Shown: positions 7,536-16,621, counted from the stretch's first letter. The stretch: DNA of 34,527 nt from CBFIHN01 sp965662575 (GCA_965662575.1 CBFIHN010000013.1:1-34527); one strand, 5' to 3'. Made by a program: numbers and translations. The notes: generated from the letters alone by a model not told the origin.

Positions 7536-8804
7536 TCAATTGAGCGGCTGTTGACGACGATCTTTAATAAAAAATGCGGCTAACAACGTGACAATAGCTG
7601 CGCAAATCACATAAAAACTTGCCGCAGAAGCGTCATGACTATAGCGAGTAAATAATAGTACAACTAACGGTGCCAACCCACCAAATAAGCCAAAACTGAT
7701 GTTGTAGCTTAGACCAATGCCACTGACTCGAGTATCAGTCCTAAATAACTCTGACAAGGTTGCTGGTACCACAGAGATGGCTAATGCAGCTAATAAATCT
7801 AAACCAATCAATGCTAACCAAAAATATAGGTTAGTCTGATTGTGTAGGGCGCTAAATAACGGATAGGCAAATATTGCCATGAATAGAGCACTGGTGATGA
7901 GTAGCTTTTTGCGGCCAACATAATCAGAAATAAAGCCAAAAAAAGGAATTGAAAGAGAAAAAATTAAAATACTCATGGTATTGACCATTAAGGCATGGTG
8001 GAGTGGCCAGTCGTGCACATGTTGCAAATAGTGTGCCATGCCTAAAAAAACGACCCCGATAATGACGGCCATTAAACAGACTGTCGCGATCCCGACAATC
8101 AATTCCCGCCAATTTCGGTGTAATAGCTTTGCAATGGGTATTCGGACGGGTTGATGTTGCTTTTGTCGTTTTAAAAACTCAGGGGTTTCAGTTAAGCGAT
8201 AGCGAATATATAAGCCAACAACAGCTAAAATTGAACCCGCAAAAAATGGCAACCGCCAACCGAAATCCAACATGGTTTGTTGACTGAAGACACTATCGAT
8301 TAGACCAGTGACAGCAGAGCCCAAAACCAGGCCAATATTGACGCCAAAAAATAGCCAGCTACAGTAATAGCCACGACGATGATTTGGACTGTGTTCCGCG
8401 ACAAAGGTTAAAGCGCTCGGAAACTCACCGCCGATAGAGAGGCCTTGAACAATTCGGCAAAGCAGTAAAATGGTTGGTGCGGCGATACCGATGCTTTGAT
8501 ACGTGGGTAAAATAGCGATGAGAAAAATAGGAATCGCCATCATGAATACGGAGAGGACCAACCCCTTGCGTCGTCCCTGTCTATCGGCAATATGGCCAAA
8601 GAAAATACCACCAAGCGGTCGAGCTAAATAACCGATAGCGAAAATTGCTAAGGTTAGCATCAGTGCGACAGCCTGGTTTTCCTTGGGGAAAAATAATTGT
8701 GCCAATAAGCTGGAGAAGAAGAGATAAATAACAAAATCAAACATCTCGATAATACCGCCAACAACAGCGCTAACAACGATTTTAGATTGATACATAATTT
8801 TCAT
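7536..8804 (-). CDS. MFS transporter, metabolite:H+ symporter (MHS/ProP-ShiA-like) family
   Basis: This is an inner-membrane symporter of about 422 residues with some twelve hydrophobic segments. MHS hallmarks include GGIIEMFDFVIYLFF in TM1, GYLARPLGGIFFGHIADRQGRRKGL in loop 2-3, RIVQGLSIGGEFPSALTF, and RLTETPEFLKR after TM6. Members carry proline, betaine, citrate, alpha-ketoglutarate or shikimate; the substrate here is not clear. The start was placed at the ATG at 8802-8804, where family similarity begins; the frame stays open to 8915, but those 37 codons are an IS6 remnant read in another frame. No convincing ribosome site precedes 8804, so the original 5' region may have been altered by the insertion. 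Confidence 0.82.
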   Translation of the reverse strand: MKIMYQSKIVVSAVVGGIIEMFDFVIYLFFSSLLAQLFFPKENQAVALMLTLAIFAIGYLARPLGGIFFGHIADRQGRRKGLVLSVFMMAIPIFLIAILPTYQSIGIAAPTILLLCRIVQGLSIGGEFPSALTFVAEHSPNHRRGYYCSWLFFGVNIGLVLGSAVTGLIDSVFSQQTMLDFGWRLPFFAGSILAVVGLYIRYRLTETPEFLKRQKQHQPVRIPIAKLLHRNWRELIVGIATVCLMAVIIGVVFLGMAHYLQHVHDWPLHHALMVNTMSILIFSLSIPFFGFISDYVGRKKLLITSALFMAIFAYPLFSALHNQTNLYFWLALIGLDLLAALAISVVPATLSELFRTDTRVSGIGLSYNISFGLFGGLAPLVVLLFTRYSHDASAASFYVICAAIVTLLAAFFIKDRRQQPLN

Positions 8805-8859
8805 AACGGCATATTTACATGGTTTGGATCTTAGCGAGTAACTATGCTGGCCGCAATAA

Positions 8860-9091
8860 TGAGTCTGTTGGGTAGGGCTGGACACAGGAGTGATCGATTT
8901 GGACACCTCGTTCATCCATCAATTCTTCAATGGCACGATAGCTCAATGGGTAAGATAATTTCGAGCGCACTGCCATCAAAATAATATCTTTGGGAAAACG
9001 GCGAAACTTAAAGCTAATCATTGCATCATCCATAAGCTTAAAAAACGAGTATAACAACCCAAATTCAAAAAAAAATTAATGCGACAGAACC
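8860..9091 (-). mobile_element. IS6-family insertion sequence remnant (5' end and transposase N-terminus)
   Basis: A minus-strand frame starting near 9021 reads FKFRRFPKDIILMAVR and YPLSYRAIEELMDERGV, then QIDHS. This is the conserved N-terminus of IS6 (IS26/IS257-like) transposases. About 70 bases upstream, at 9091, the strand begins GGTTCTGTCGCATTAAT, which resembles the family's terminal repeat (IS257: GGTTCTGTTGC). Homology stops soon after the HS residues; the catalytic DDE domain and the other end are missing. It is inert and lies directly between purB and the MHS transporter. Confidence 0.8.
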
Positions 9092-9186
9092 GTTTGCGGC
9101 GGTCTCTGTATGGCATGATGGTACTTGATTTCAGCCATTGGCTTCGGCTTAATATCTTCAGGGGTAGTTTATTTTTAGTGGCAAGA

Positions 9187-9192
9187 TATAAT
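9187..9192 (+). promoter_or_regulatory. Likely -10 box of purB
   Basis: TATAAT lies 31 bases ahead of the TTG start at 9223, in the gap after the IS6 remnant. The -35 is poor. Start of transcription would be near 9199. Confidence 0.45.
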
Positions 9193-9222
9193 GGGGGGTT
9201 GTGACATTTTTAGGAATCTGGT

Positions 9223-10605
9223 TTGACTCATTCAGCGTTATTTTGCCTTTCACCATTAGACGGTCGCTATCAGCGTCACATGACACAATTAAGTCCCTTG
9301 TTAAGTGAATATGGGCTGATTTATCATCGGGTGCTGGTGGAGGTTCGTTGGTTGCAGTGCCTGGCTCAGTGCCCTGATATTGCTGAAGTTCCGGCGTTGT
9401 CACAGGATGCTCAGCATGGTTTGCAAGCGTTGCTTGATCAATTCTCAGTCGACGATGCGCAATTGATCAAGGATATCGAACAAACAACCAATCATGATGT
9501 TAAAGCGGTAGAATATTTCCTCAAGCAAAAATTTGCTGCGGACCAGCATTTAACCCACGTTTCAGAGTTTTTGCATTTTGCTTGTACGTCTGAAGATATC
9601 AATAATCTAGCTTATGCACTGATGCTGACAGGCGCGCGTGAGCAAGTCTTGTTGCCACAAATTGATCAGCTGTTGTGTCAGCTGGCAGAGATGATAACGG
9701 ATTACAACGCAGTGCCGATGCTTGCGAGAACACATGGGCAAAGTGCGACGCCAACGACAATGGGTAAAGAATTTGCTAATGTGCTATATCGACTCAAACG
9801 CCAACGACAGAGTATTGCGCAAGTAACTATCTTGGGTAAATTTAATGGGGCGGTGGGCAATTTTAATGCACACCACGTTGCCTACCCGGATCTTGATTGG
9901 CCAGCCTTATCTCGCCGTTTTGTCGAATCTTTAGGCGTAACCGACAACCCCTTGACCACACAAATTGAACCACATGACTTTATAGCAGAATTGTGCCATG
10001 CAATGTCACGGTTTAACACCATTTTGATTGACTTTTGTCGGGATTGTTGGCAATACATTTCTCTGGGATATTTTTCACAAAAGACAATAGCGGATGAAGT
10101 AGGCTCTTCAACGATGCCGCATAAAGTTAATCCGATTGATTTTGAAAATGCCGAGGGCAATTTGGGTTTAGCTAATGCAATTATGTCGCATTTGGCTGGT
10201 AAGTTGCCTATCTCGCGGATGCAGCGTGACTTAAGTGATTCAACCGTATTGCGTAATGTTGGTCTGGGGTTCGGTTATACCCTATTGGCTTTAAAATCCT
10301 TAGCTAAAGGGTTGGGTAAATTATTGATCAACGAAGATTTTTTGGCACAAGAACTTGATCAACACTGGGAGGTGTTGGCAGAGGCAGTGCAAACGGTGAT
10401 GCGTCGTTATGGTATTGCTGAGCCTTACGAACAGCTGAAGGCATTTACTCGGGGTAAGGCGATGACTATGGCGTTGATGCAATCATTTATTCAAGAGCTT
10501 GCTTTGCCTGATCACGTTAAAGCAGGGTTGTTAGAGCTTTCCCCGCCTCGTTATATTGGTGAGGCAAAAAAATTGGCTGAGCTAGCAAAAAACTGTTATA
10601 ATTGA
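9223..10605 (+). CDS. purB: Adenylosuccinate lyase
   Basis: PurB splits SAICAR and adenylosuccinate, two fumarate-releasing steps of purine synthesis, in the cytoplasm. The 460-residue protein has the gammaproteobacterial N-terminus (LSPLDGRYQ), TNHDVKAVEYFLK, HFACTSEDINNLAYALM, ARTHGQSATPTTMGKEF and the superfamily signature GSSTMPHKVNPIDFEN near 294 with the mobile catalytic-serine loop. The start is TTG at 9223: AGGA sits 8 bases upstream, and the reading gives MTHSALFCLSPLDGRY in line with homologues; no ATG fits. rpoH follows 46 bases later. Confidence 0.96.
   Translation: MTHSALFCLSPLDGRYQRHMTQLSPLLSEYGLIYHRVLVEVRWLQCLAQCPDIAEVPALSQDAQHGLQALLDQFSVDDAQLIKDIEQTTNHDVKAVEYFLKQKFAADQHLTHVSEFLHFACTSEDINNLAYALMLTGAREQVLLPQIDQLLCQLAEMITDYNAVPMLARTHGQSATPTTMGKEFANVLYRLKRQRQSIAQVTILGKFNGAVGNFNAHHVAYPDLDWPALSRRFVESLGVTDNPLTTQIEPHDFIAELCHAMSRFNTILIDFCRDCWQYISLGYFSQKTIADEVGSSTMPHKVNPIDFENAEGNLGLANAIMSHLAGKLPISRMQRDLSDSTVLRNVGLGFGYTLLALKSLAKGLGKLLINEDFLAQELDQHWEVLAEAVQTVMRRYGIAEPYEQLKAFTRGKAMTMALMQSFIQELALPDHVKAGLLELSPPRYIGEAKKLAELAKNCYN
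10573..10602 (+). promoter_or_regulatory. Sigma-70 promoter of rpoH inside the end of purB
   Basis: TTGGCT (10573-10578) and a perfect TATAAT (10597-10602) with an upstream TG (extended -10, TGTTATAAT) are 18 bases apart. The -10 overlaps the last purB codons. Transcription would start near 10609, leaving a leader of about 43 bases that can fold into a weak hairpin (10615-10637). Confidence 0.6.
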
Positions 10606-10651
10606 TGCTTGAAAAAACTGATTCAGAGAGTCGGTTTGATGGAGGTTTAAC

Positions 10652-11530
10652 GTGGGAAAAACATTAGTTCCAACATTCAACAATTTGCCGGTATTAAGCG
10701 CCAGCACGCCAGTCCATACGCTCGATGCCTATATTCGTTTTGCTAATGATGTGCCGATGTTGACGGCTGAGGAAGAATACGAATTTGCTGAGCGGTTGCA
10801 GTTGCATCAAGATATCGAAGCAGCACAAGCTTTGATTATGTCGCATCTGCGTTTTGTCATTAAGATTGCTCGTGGTTTTTCTGGTTATGGTTTGGCCATT
10901 GCCGATTTAATTCAGGAAGGCAATATTGGGTTGATGAAGGCGGTAAAACGCTTTAATCCAAAGCTGGGAGTTCGTTTAGTCTCTTTCGCGGTGCATTGGG
11001 TCAAAGCTGAAATGCATGAGTTTATTATTAAAAACTGGCGTGTCGTTAAAGTCGCTACTACCAAAGCGCAGCGGAAGTTATTTTTTAACCTACGCAATAG
11101 CAAAAAGCGTTTAGGTTGGTTTAGCCAACAAGAAGTCCGTGAGGTGGCAGCAGAACTTAATGTGAAGCCTGAGGACGTGCTGGAAATGGAGCAGCGTTTA
11201 AACGCACATGATGCGGCTTTTGATGCGCCTGCTGACGATGACTATGAGGACCAGAGTGCTTTCGCTCCTAGTGCCTATTTAACTTCTGCTGAGTCTAGTC
11301 CGGAACAGTCTCTGGTCAATGACGATTGGCAAGCTGACTCACAGTCACGTTTGCAAGATGCTTTGGCGCAGCTTGATGGTCGTAGTCGTGCTATTTTACA
11401 GTGTCGATGGCTGGCCGAAAAAAAAGCAACATTGCATGAGTTGGCGGCTGAATATGCTGTTTCTCCTGAGCGTATTCGTCAGATTGAAAACAATGCCATC
11501 AAAAAACTCAAAACGCTGATGGTTGCTTAG
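10652..11530 (+). CDS. rpoH: RNA polymerase sigma factor RpoH (heat-shock sigma-32)
   Basis: Sigma-32 directs polymerase to heat-shock promoters. The 292-residue protein carries region 2 (HLRFVIKIARGFSGYGLAIADLIQEGNIGLMKAVKRF), region 2.4 WVKAEMHEFI and the RpoH box QRKLFFNLR at 140-148, which separates it from RpoD and RpoS. Region 4 ends with the helix-turn-helix ATLHELAAEYAVSPERIRQIE. GTG at 10652 is chosen because GGAGG (10641-10645) precedes it. The stretch between regions 3 and 4 (about 190-225) is acidic and somewhat longer than usual. rpoH commonly follows ftsYEX; here it follows purB and seems to have its own promoter, so its regulatory setting has changed. Confidence 0.95.
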   Translation: MGKTLVPTFNNLPVLSASTPVHTLDAYIRFANDVPMLTAEEEYEFAERLQLHQDIEAAQALIMSHLRFVIKIARGFSGYGLAIADLIQEGNIGLMKAVKRFNPKLGVRLVSFAVHWVKAEMHEFIIKNWRVVKVATTKAQRKLFFNLRNSKKRLGWFSQQEVREVAAELNVKPEDVLEMEQRLNAHDAAFDAPADDDYEDQSAFAPSAYLTSAESSPEQSLVNDDWQADSQSRLQDALAQLDGRSRAILQCRWLAEKKATLHELAAEYAVSPERIRQIENNAIKKLKTLMVA

Positions 11531-11562
11531 GCAACACGCATCGCTCATATCCGCTGTTGTAC

Positions 11563-14500
11563 TTAATCAATGCTCATCAAGCTTGCATTGCCGCCCGCGG
11601 CTGTGGTGTCGATGCTGGTGCAGCGTTCAACCGTTAAACGTTGTAGATAGTGTGGGCCGCCTGCTTTGGGCCCGGTGCCCGATAAGCCTTGCCCACCAAA
11701 AGGTTGTACACCAACAATGGCACCCACTGTATTGCGATTAACGTAAAGATTGCCGGCTTGGATGCGTTTGCAAACATAGTCAACAGTGCTTTGTATGCGG
11801 CTATGAATGCCAAAAGTCAGGCCATAGCCAGTTTGATTAATTTGTTCAATCACCTGATCTAGCTGTTTTGCTGAGTAACGCACAATATGTAAAATTGGGC
11901 CAAATACTTCGCGGTTGAGTGCACTAATATCTGGAATTTCGCATAGGCTGGGGCAGATAAAATGACCATTCAATTGCGGCGACTGGGTTTGGTGAGATAA
12001 ATAACCCTGTTGTTGCATCGCAGCCAAATGTAATTGCAAATTATTTTTTGCGACAGCATCAATCACTGGACCAATATCCGTGGCAAGATTCATCGGATCG
12101 CCGACGATGAGTTCATCCATGGCACCTTTGATCATCGTGATGAGGTGGTCGGCAATATCTTCTTGTAGGTATAAGACACGCAAGGCTGAGCAGCGCTGAC
12201 CGGCGCTGTCAAATGCGGATAACATGACATCTCGAACAACTTGTTCTGGCAGGGCTGAGGAATCAACAATCATCGCATTTTGACCGCCCGTTTCGGCAAT
12301 GAAGGGAATTATCGGACCAGGGTTTTGTGCTAATGTCTGATTGATATACTGCGCAGTTTCAGTGGATCCTGTAAAAATAACACCGGCAATTCGTGGGTCG
12401 CTAACGAGTGTTGCGCCGATATGCTTGCCATCACCAGGTAATAGTTGTAAGACCGCTGTTGGAATGCCGGCTTGATGGAGTAGTTTGACCGCTGCATAAG
12501 CAATTAAAGGCGTCTGTGCCGCAGGTTTTGCAATGACACAGTTGCCGGCGGCAAGTGCTGAACTGACTTCACCTAGAAAAATGGCTAGTGGAAAATTCCA
12601 TGGACTAATGCAAGCAATGACGCCACGACCTTGTAGCTGTAGTTGGTTCAGTTCGCCGGTGGGTCCAGGCAGTGTCGTGACTGCCAATCGTCGACGGGCT
12701 TCTTGTGCATAATAGCGACAAAAATCAACAGCTTCACGGATTTCTGCTTGTGCATTAGCCAGTGTTTTTCCAGACTCTTGTATGATAAGGCCCATCAAGG
12801 TGAGTGCTTGTTCTTCAAGTAAGTCAGCACAGCATTCTAGGTATTTTGCGCGTTGTTCAACATCCGTTGCTGACCAATCTTGACAGGCGGATTGTGCATC
12901 AGTAATCGCTTGGCTCACTTGCTCGCTTGTTGCTTCAATAACATGACCAATCGGCTGCTGTGTCGCGGGGTTATAAACAGGTTTTGGTGTTTTCGTGGCT
13001 GTTACATTTTGCGCCACCACAAGAGGGTGTGCATGCCAAGTCTCTGCTGTCGCGACATCTATTTTTTGTGCTATAACGCAGAGTTTTTCCCGGTTTTGTA
13101 AATTAAATGCCTTTGCATTTTTTCGTGCGTCGCCATAGAGTTTGCTGGGCAGTGGAATATGTGGGTTTGGTTGAGCAGCTAATGCTTGAGCTTGTTGCGT
13201 TGGGTTTTTTAGTAGCATTTCGATAGGGACATTGTCGTTGGCAATGCGATTAACAAAGGAAGAGTTGGCACCATTTTCCAGTAAGCGGCGTACTAAATAA
13301 GCTAACAGGTGTTTGTGATTACCAACTGGCGCGTAGATTCGACAGGGGATATTGATGCCTTGTTTGCCGACAATCTGATCATACAGGGCATCACCCATGC
13401 CATGTAAACATTGAAATTCAAACGCTTGATTCGGTTTAGCTAGGGATAAAATCGTCGCCAGTGTGTAAGCATTGTGTGTTGCAAACTGTGGATAGAAGGC
13501 CTTGGGATTGGCGAGTAATTTTTGTGCGCAAGCTTGATAAGATACGTCAGTGTAAACTTTGCGTGTATAAACAGGGTAGTCGTCTAGACCTAGTGTTTGT
13601 GCCAGCTTAATTTCACTGTCCCAATACGCGCCTTTAACCAGTCTTACCATCAAACAGCGTTTACTGCGTATGGCTAAGTCTTCTAGATATGCGATGACGG
13701 ATAATGCGCGTTTCTGATAAGCCTGTACAGCTAGCCCAAGGCCTTGCCAGTGATCAATGTCTGGTTCAAAACACAAGCGGTCGAGTAGCATAAGTGACAG
13801 CTCCAGACGATCTGCTTCTTCCGCGTCAATTGTTAAGCCAATATTATAGTGAGCGGCCAATATGGCTAGTGGCTTAAGACGGTCATATAGCTGTTGATGT
13901 ACGGCATCAACATGGTGTAGCTCATAACGCGAAAATAGGGCGGATAATTTAATCGAAATACCAGCGCTATCAATGACATTTTTATCTTGATTCTGCTTGC
14001 CAAGTGCGTGGATTGCGTTTTCATAGGCCTGATAATAAGATTGGGCATCCGCGTCAGTATAGGCAGCTTCGCCTAACATATCATAGGAATAGCGGTAGTC
14101 GCGGTCTTCACGTTTTTTTGCCCGTTTCTGTGCCGTTTTAATTTGTTCACCGAGAACAAATTGTTTGCCCAAGATTTTCATTGCTTGTGTAATCGCTTGA
14201 CGGATAAGTGGTGCACTTTGGCGACGAAGTAATTTTTTAAATATCTGAGCGAATTGGGTGTTTGAATGGGGCTGCTGGATAATCTTGCCGGTGAGCATTA
14301 AGCTCCAGGTTGCCGCATTGACAAACGTTGAATCATTGGAACCTAAATGTGCATTCCAATTGGCATGGCAGATTTTGTCTTCGATGAGTTTATCGGCAGT
14401 TTCACTATCGGGAATGCGTAACAGTGCTTCAGCCAGGCACATTAAAGTGACACCTTCCTCGTTGGATAAATCATATTGCACCATAAAAGCATCCAGTCCA

Positions 14501-14697
14501 CCGCGATGAGTGCGAATTTTGCGCACCCCAGATATCAATTGCTTTGCCTGTGTTTCGATGTCGCTGAGTGTTGATTGATTTAGTGCTGTTTGTTGAATGA
14601 GTTCTTGAATGAGTCGGTTTTCATCGGTTAAGTGAGCTTGTGATAATGTGGCTTGGTGTTTTGTTAGCATTGCGCTTAAGTATGAGCTGATTTGCAT
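11563..14697 (-). CDS. putA: Bifunctional proline dehydrogenase / glutamate-semialdehyde dehydrogenase PutA
   Basis: PutA oxidises proline to glutamate in two steps, with FAD in the first domain and NAD in the second. The 1044-residue protein has the PRODH barrel with LMVRLVKGAYWDSEIK and LLENGANSSFVNRI (FAD and proline binding). The aldehyde dehydrogenase part has ISPWNFPLAIFLGEV, FTGSTETAQYI, IAETGGQNAMIV and GQRCSALR with the catalytic Cys near 833. The N-terminus begins directly with an alpha-helical domain and lacks the ribbon-helix-helix DNA-binding domain of E. coli PutA, so it should not repress its own gene. The protein is membrane-associated in the family. Its upstream region runs into the ATPase-bearing transposon at 14789. 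Confidence 0.95.
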   Translation of the reverse strand: MQISSYLSAMLTKHQATLSQAHLTDENRLIQELIQQTALNQSTLSDIETQAKQLISGVRKIRTHRGGLDAFMVQYDLSNEEGVTLMCLAEALLRIPDSETADKLIEDKICHANWNAHLGSNDSTFVNAATWSLMLTGKIIQQPHSNTQFAQIFKKLLRRQSAPLIRQAITQAMKILGKQFVLGEQIKTAQKRAKKREDRDYRYSYDMLGEAAYTDADAQSYYQAYENAIHALGKQNQDKNVIDSAGISIKLSALFSRYELHHVDAVHQQLYDRLKPLAILAAHYNIGLTIDAEEADRLELSLMLLDRLCFEPDIDHWQGLGLAVQAYQKRALSVIAYLEDLAIRSKRCLMVRLVKGAYWDSEIKLAQTLGLDDYPVYTRKVYTDVSYQACAQKLLANPKAFYPQFATHNAYTLATILSLAKPNQAFEFQCLHGMGDALYDQIVGKQGINIPCRIYAPVGNHKHLLAYLVRRLLENGANSSFVNRIANDNVPIEMLLKNPTQQAQALAAQPNPHIPLPSKLYGDARKNAKAFNLQNREKLCVIAQKIDVATAETWHAHPLVVAQNVTATKTPKPVYNPATQQPIGHVIEATSEQVSQAITDAQSACQDWSATDVEQRAKYLECCADLLEEQALTLMGLIIQESGKTLANAQAEIREAVDFCRYYAQEARRRLAVTTLPGPTGELNQLQLQGRGVIACISPWNFPLAIFLGEVSSALAAGNCVIAKPAAQTPLIAYAAVKLLHQAGIPTAVLQLLPGDGKHIGATLVSDPRIAGVIFTGSTETAQYINQTLAQNPGPIIPFIAETGGQNAMIVDSSALPEQVVRDVMLSAFDSAGQRCSALRVLYLQEDIADHLITMIKGAMDELIVGDPMNLATDIGPVIDAVAKNNLQLHLAAMQQQGYLSHQTQSPQLNGHFICPSLCEIPDISALNREVFGPILHIVRYSAKQLDQVIEQINQTGYGLTFGIHSRIQSTVDYVCKRIQAGNLYVNRNTVGAIVGVQPFGGQGLSGTGPKAGGPHYLQRLTVERCTSIDTTAAGGNASLMSID

Positions 14698-14788
14698 CGT
14701 TCTGTTTTTTTCTTTTCACAATGGTGATATTTCCTGATCATAATCGTTTAATATCGTGGCTGTAAAGCTGTTTTTATGTGCTGATATT

Positions 14789-14870
14789 GGGACTGTTGCA
14801 AACCAATTTCTAGCGGCACTAGCGTCGTTGAAAAAAATGAAAAACTGTTTATTTATTAGGTATAAACCTA
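14789..14870 (+). repeat. Left-end repeat of the GGGACTGTTGCAA element
   Basis: About 80 bases are nearly identical to 29701-29780 and, inverted, to 20440-20513. The block begins GGGACTGTTGCAAACCA and ends near TTATTAGGTATAAAC. It forms the left boundary of the ATPase island. Confidence 0.85.
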
Positions 14871-14969
14871 CATTCCCGCGATCTCCTGAGGGATTCCGTA
14901 AATATTGCAGGCAGTAGCTCCTAGCAGCCTAATGATTTTAATTCTCAAGTCATTGAGATTGGTAATAAT
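14868..14969 (-). pseudogene. C-terminal remnant of a transposase-like gene
   Basis: A minus-strand frame ending in TAG at 14868-14870 reads NLNDLRIKIIRLL, then GATACNIYGIPQEIAGM, and stops just inside the element's left-end repeat. It is interrupted upstream by the IS5-like remnant that begins at 14970. Its position is that expected for the 3' end of the element's own transposase. The family is not recognised with confidence and no catalytic residues are present. Confidence 0.4.
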
Positions 14970-15409
14970 GGGGCCGTTGTAATCTAAAGTTTAGAGATTG
15001 TCAAACGCTATTGATGCCTGACACCAAAGTTAGCAAGAGCCTTTTGTGTTAATTTCTGTTTAGTATTTAATCTTTTTGAGGGATAAATCTAAATTTGAGA
15101 CGGACTCCCTTCAATAAAACGCTTAAGCTCGCGGGTCGCTCAGATCTTCCATAAATTGCAACAGCAGACACTTAAAAATACGAAGCAGGCCGTAGCCGTC
15201 ATAAGGGTTATCCTTTTTCAACTTTCTTAAGCTACGCTCAGCATTCTTGGAACTCCAGATTGACATGAATTTGCGATAGCTGTGAGTGGGGGAAACTAAG
15301 TCTTCTAGGCTAACCATTTCAATTTGATGCATCACTTAAAACCATAAAAATCCATTTCGTATTATTTTAACAAATTCCCGCCTAATGCGCTTTAGATTTC
15401 AACAGGCCC
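14970..15409 (-). mobile_element. Internally deleted IS5-like insertion sequence (first copy)
   Basis: The element reads inward from GGGGCCGTTGTAATCTAAAG at 14970. At the other end, read on the minus strand from 15409, it begins GGGCCTGTTGAAATCTAAAG, so the ends are inverted repeats. The minus-strand transposase start is present but most of its body is deleted, leaving 440 bases. Bases 14970-15110 repeat at 16743-16881 at about 90 percent identity. No clear target duplication was seen. Confidence 0.72.
15123..15335 (-). pseudogene. IS5-like transposase, N-terminal fragment
   Basis: The 70-residue frame starts MMHQIEMVSLEDLVSPTHSY and includes RKLKKDNPYDGYGLLRIFKCLLLQFMEDLSD, resembling the N-terminal (DUF772-like) domain of IS5/IS1182-type transposases. 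After LSD the sequence jumps into the element's 3' untranslated end, so the catalytic domain is lost by an internal deletion. It cannot be active. Confidence 0.7.
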
Positions 15410-15438
15410 AGCAAATCTTCTCCAGGCTAAAGAAATGT

Positions 15439-16578
15439 TTATGTGTACTCAAAATATTTATTTTCAGCCAATACGGTTTTAACTACCGGGTTAAGCACGT
15501 GGTAAAGCCCTTCTCCATCCTTAAATACCAAGTCTTGAGATATAAGGAAATCAACGGTTCGCTGGATACTGGATGAAGAAAGGCTTAACCTTAGAGAAAA
15601 CTCCTTTCCCCTAATTTTTTTTTCAGGAACTTGAGCGAGACCCGCCAAAACAGCTCTCTGATTCACAGTTAACTTGCTTAACATATCGGACACCCAATCG
15701 GTTTTTTGCGCATTTGTATACGTTTCCCAGGTTGTTTCTACGTCTTCATCTAGTGGTGGCACTTCCTGATCCCAAAGCATTCTGCAAAGCCTATTAACGT
15801 AGTAGGGGTGTAACTCAGTTAAAATCAGTATTTTTTCCAAGCTCGATTTAGCAATCGCTTTTCCCCAGCGTTTTTTTGCTGCCTGGCTGATGAAAGGTTT
15901 ATAGTAATCAGGGTGGATACGGTTTAGCCTTACTTCGTCACATAAATGGTATAAAGGTCTATCTTTATTTTTAAACATCTCTTCTAGCAGGGTTCGGTTA
16001 CTACCAGAAAAAACGTAAAATACGTTTTGGCTTCGCTCTACAGCGTGGCGAATACTTGCCTCAAGAGAATGTGAATTTTCTAAGTTAGCGATTTGCTGAA
16101 ACTCATCCATGACGAATATCAGTTTCTTATTCATTTCTTGAGCGGCACTATCTAAATTCATGAGCAGCTTCATGATCGTTTCTTCAGGGTCTTTTTCGTC
16201 TGGGCTTAATTTTATTTTTTGACCGAATGCTGACAGTTCAATAGTCGGATTCATGCGAGAAAAAACCCCCAGTAGTTTTTGCTTTGCTTTTTTTGATCCG
16301 GGCATAATTTCAGAGAGAAGCTGGGTGACGCCATCAACAACCGCATTTTTAACGTATTTGCCAGAAGTTGCAGGCAAGAGGTCTATCGAACTGAAAGGCA
16401 TTTTTTGATCTTTAGTGAACTGAGCAATGAGACTGCTTTTCCCATATCTGCGCGGTGAAATAAGTACGATGTGTGTATTTTGATCCAGCCTCCTTTTTAT
16501 GTATGCTCGCTCTTTTTCTCTATTACAAAATGCGTGCCCCGTGACAATTCCTGTAGGAAAATAAACTTCTGTCATCAT
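15439..16578 (-). CDS. AAA+-type ATP-binding protein with C-terminal winged helix (archaeal-ATPase-like), transposon cargo
   Basis: The 379-residue soluble protein has a Walker A motif SPRRYGKSSL at 41-50 and Walker B LIFVMDEF at 153-160. A sensor-like VFYVFSGSNRTLLEEMF follows with RPLYHL and EVRLNRI. The last 90 residues look like a winged helix (LTVNQRAVLAGLA, SLSSSSIQRTVDFLISQDLVFKDGEGLYHVLNP). This order matches the ATPase_2 (PF01637-like) group of stand-alone ATPases, whose roles are mostly unknown. The gene lies alone between two IS remnants inside a transposon bounded by a target duplication, so it appears to be cargo. It could serve defence, regulation or maintenance; sequence alone does not say. 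The reading frame is intact. Confidence 0.8.
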   Translation of the reverse strand: MMTEVYFPTGIVTGHAFCNREKERAYIKRRLDQNTHIVLISPRRYGKSSLIAQFTKDQKMPFSSIDLLPATSGKYVKNAVVDGVTQLLSEIMPGSKKAKQKLLGVFSRMNPTIELSAFGQKIKLSPDEKDPEETIMKLLMNLDSAAQEMNKKLIFVMDEFQQIANLENSHSLEASIRHAVERSQNVFYVFSGSNRTLLEEMFKNKDRPLYHLCDEVRLNRIHPDYYKPFISQAAKKRWGKAIAKSSLEKILILTELHPYYVNRLCRMLWDQEVPPLDEDVETTWETYTNAQKTDWVSDMLSKLTVNQRAVLAGLAQVPEKKIRGKEFSLRLSLSSSSIQRTVDFLISQDLVFKDGEGLYHVLNPVVKTVLAENKYFEYT

Positions 16579-16621
16579 GTTGTATTCAACCTCGAAGAGT
16601 CATATGACAAATACTACACCT

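Noticed and set aside
8842..9057. A functional small gene
   Set aside because: It is an IS6 transposase N-terminus that loses homology after about 50 residues and lacks the catalytic domain.
10615..10637. RNA thermometer hairpin in the rpoH leader
   Set aside because: The stem (AAACTGA/TCGGTTT) is weak, has a mismatch and does not cover the ribosome site.
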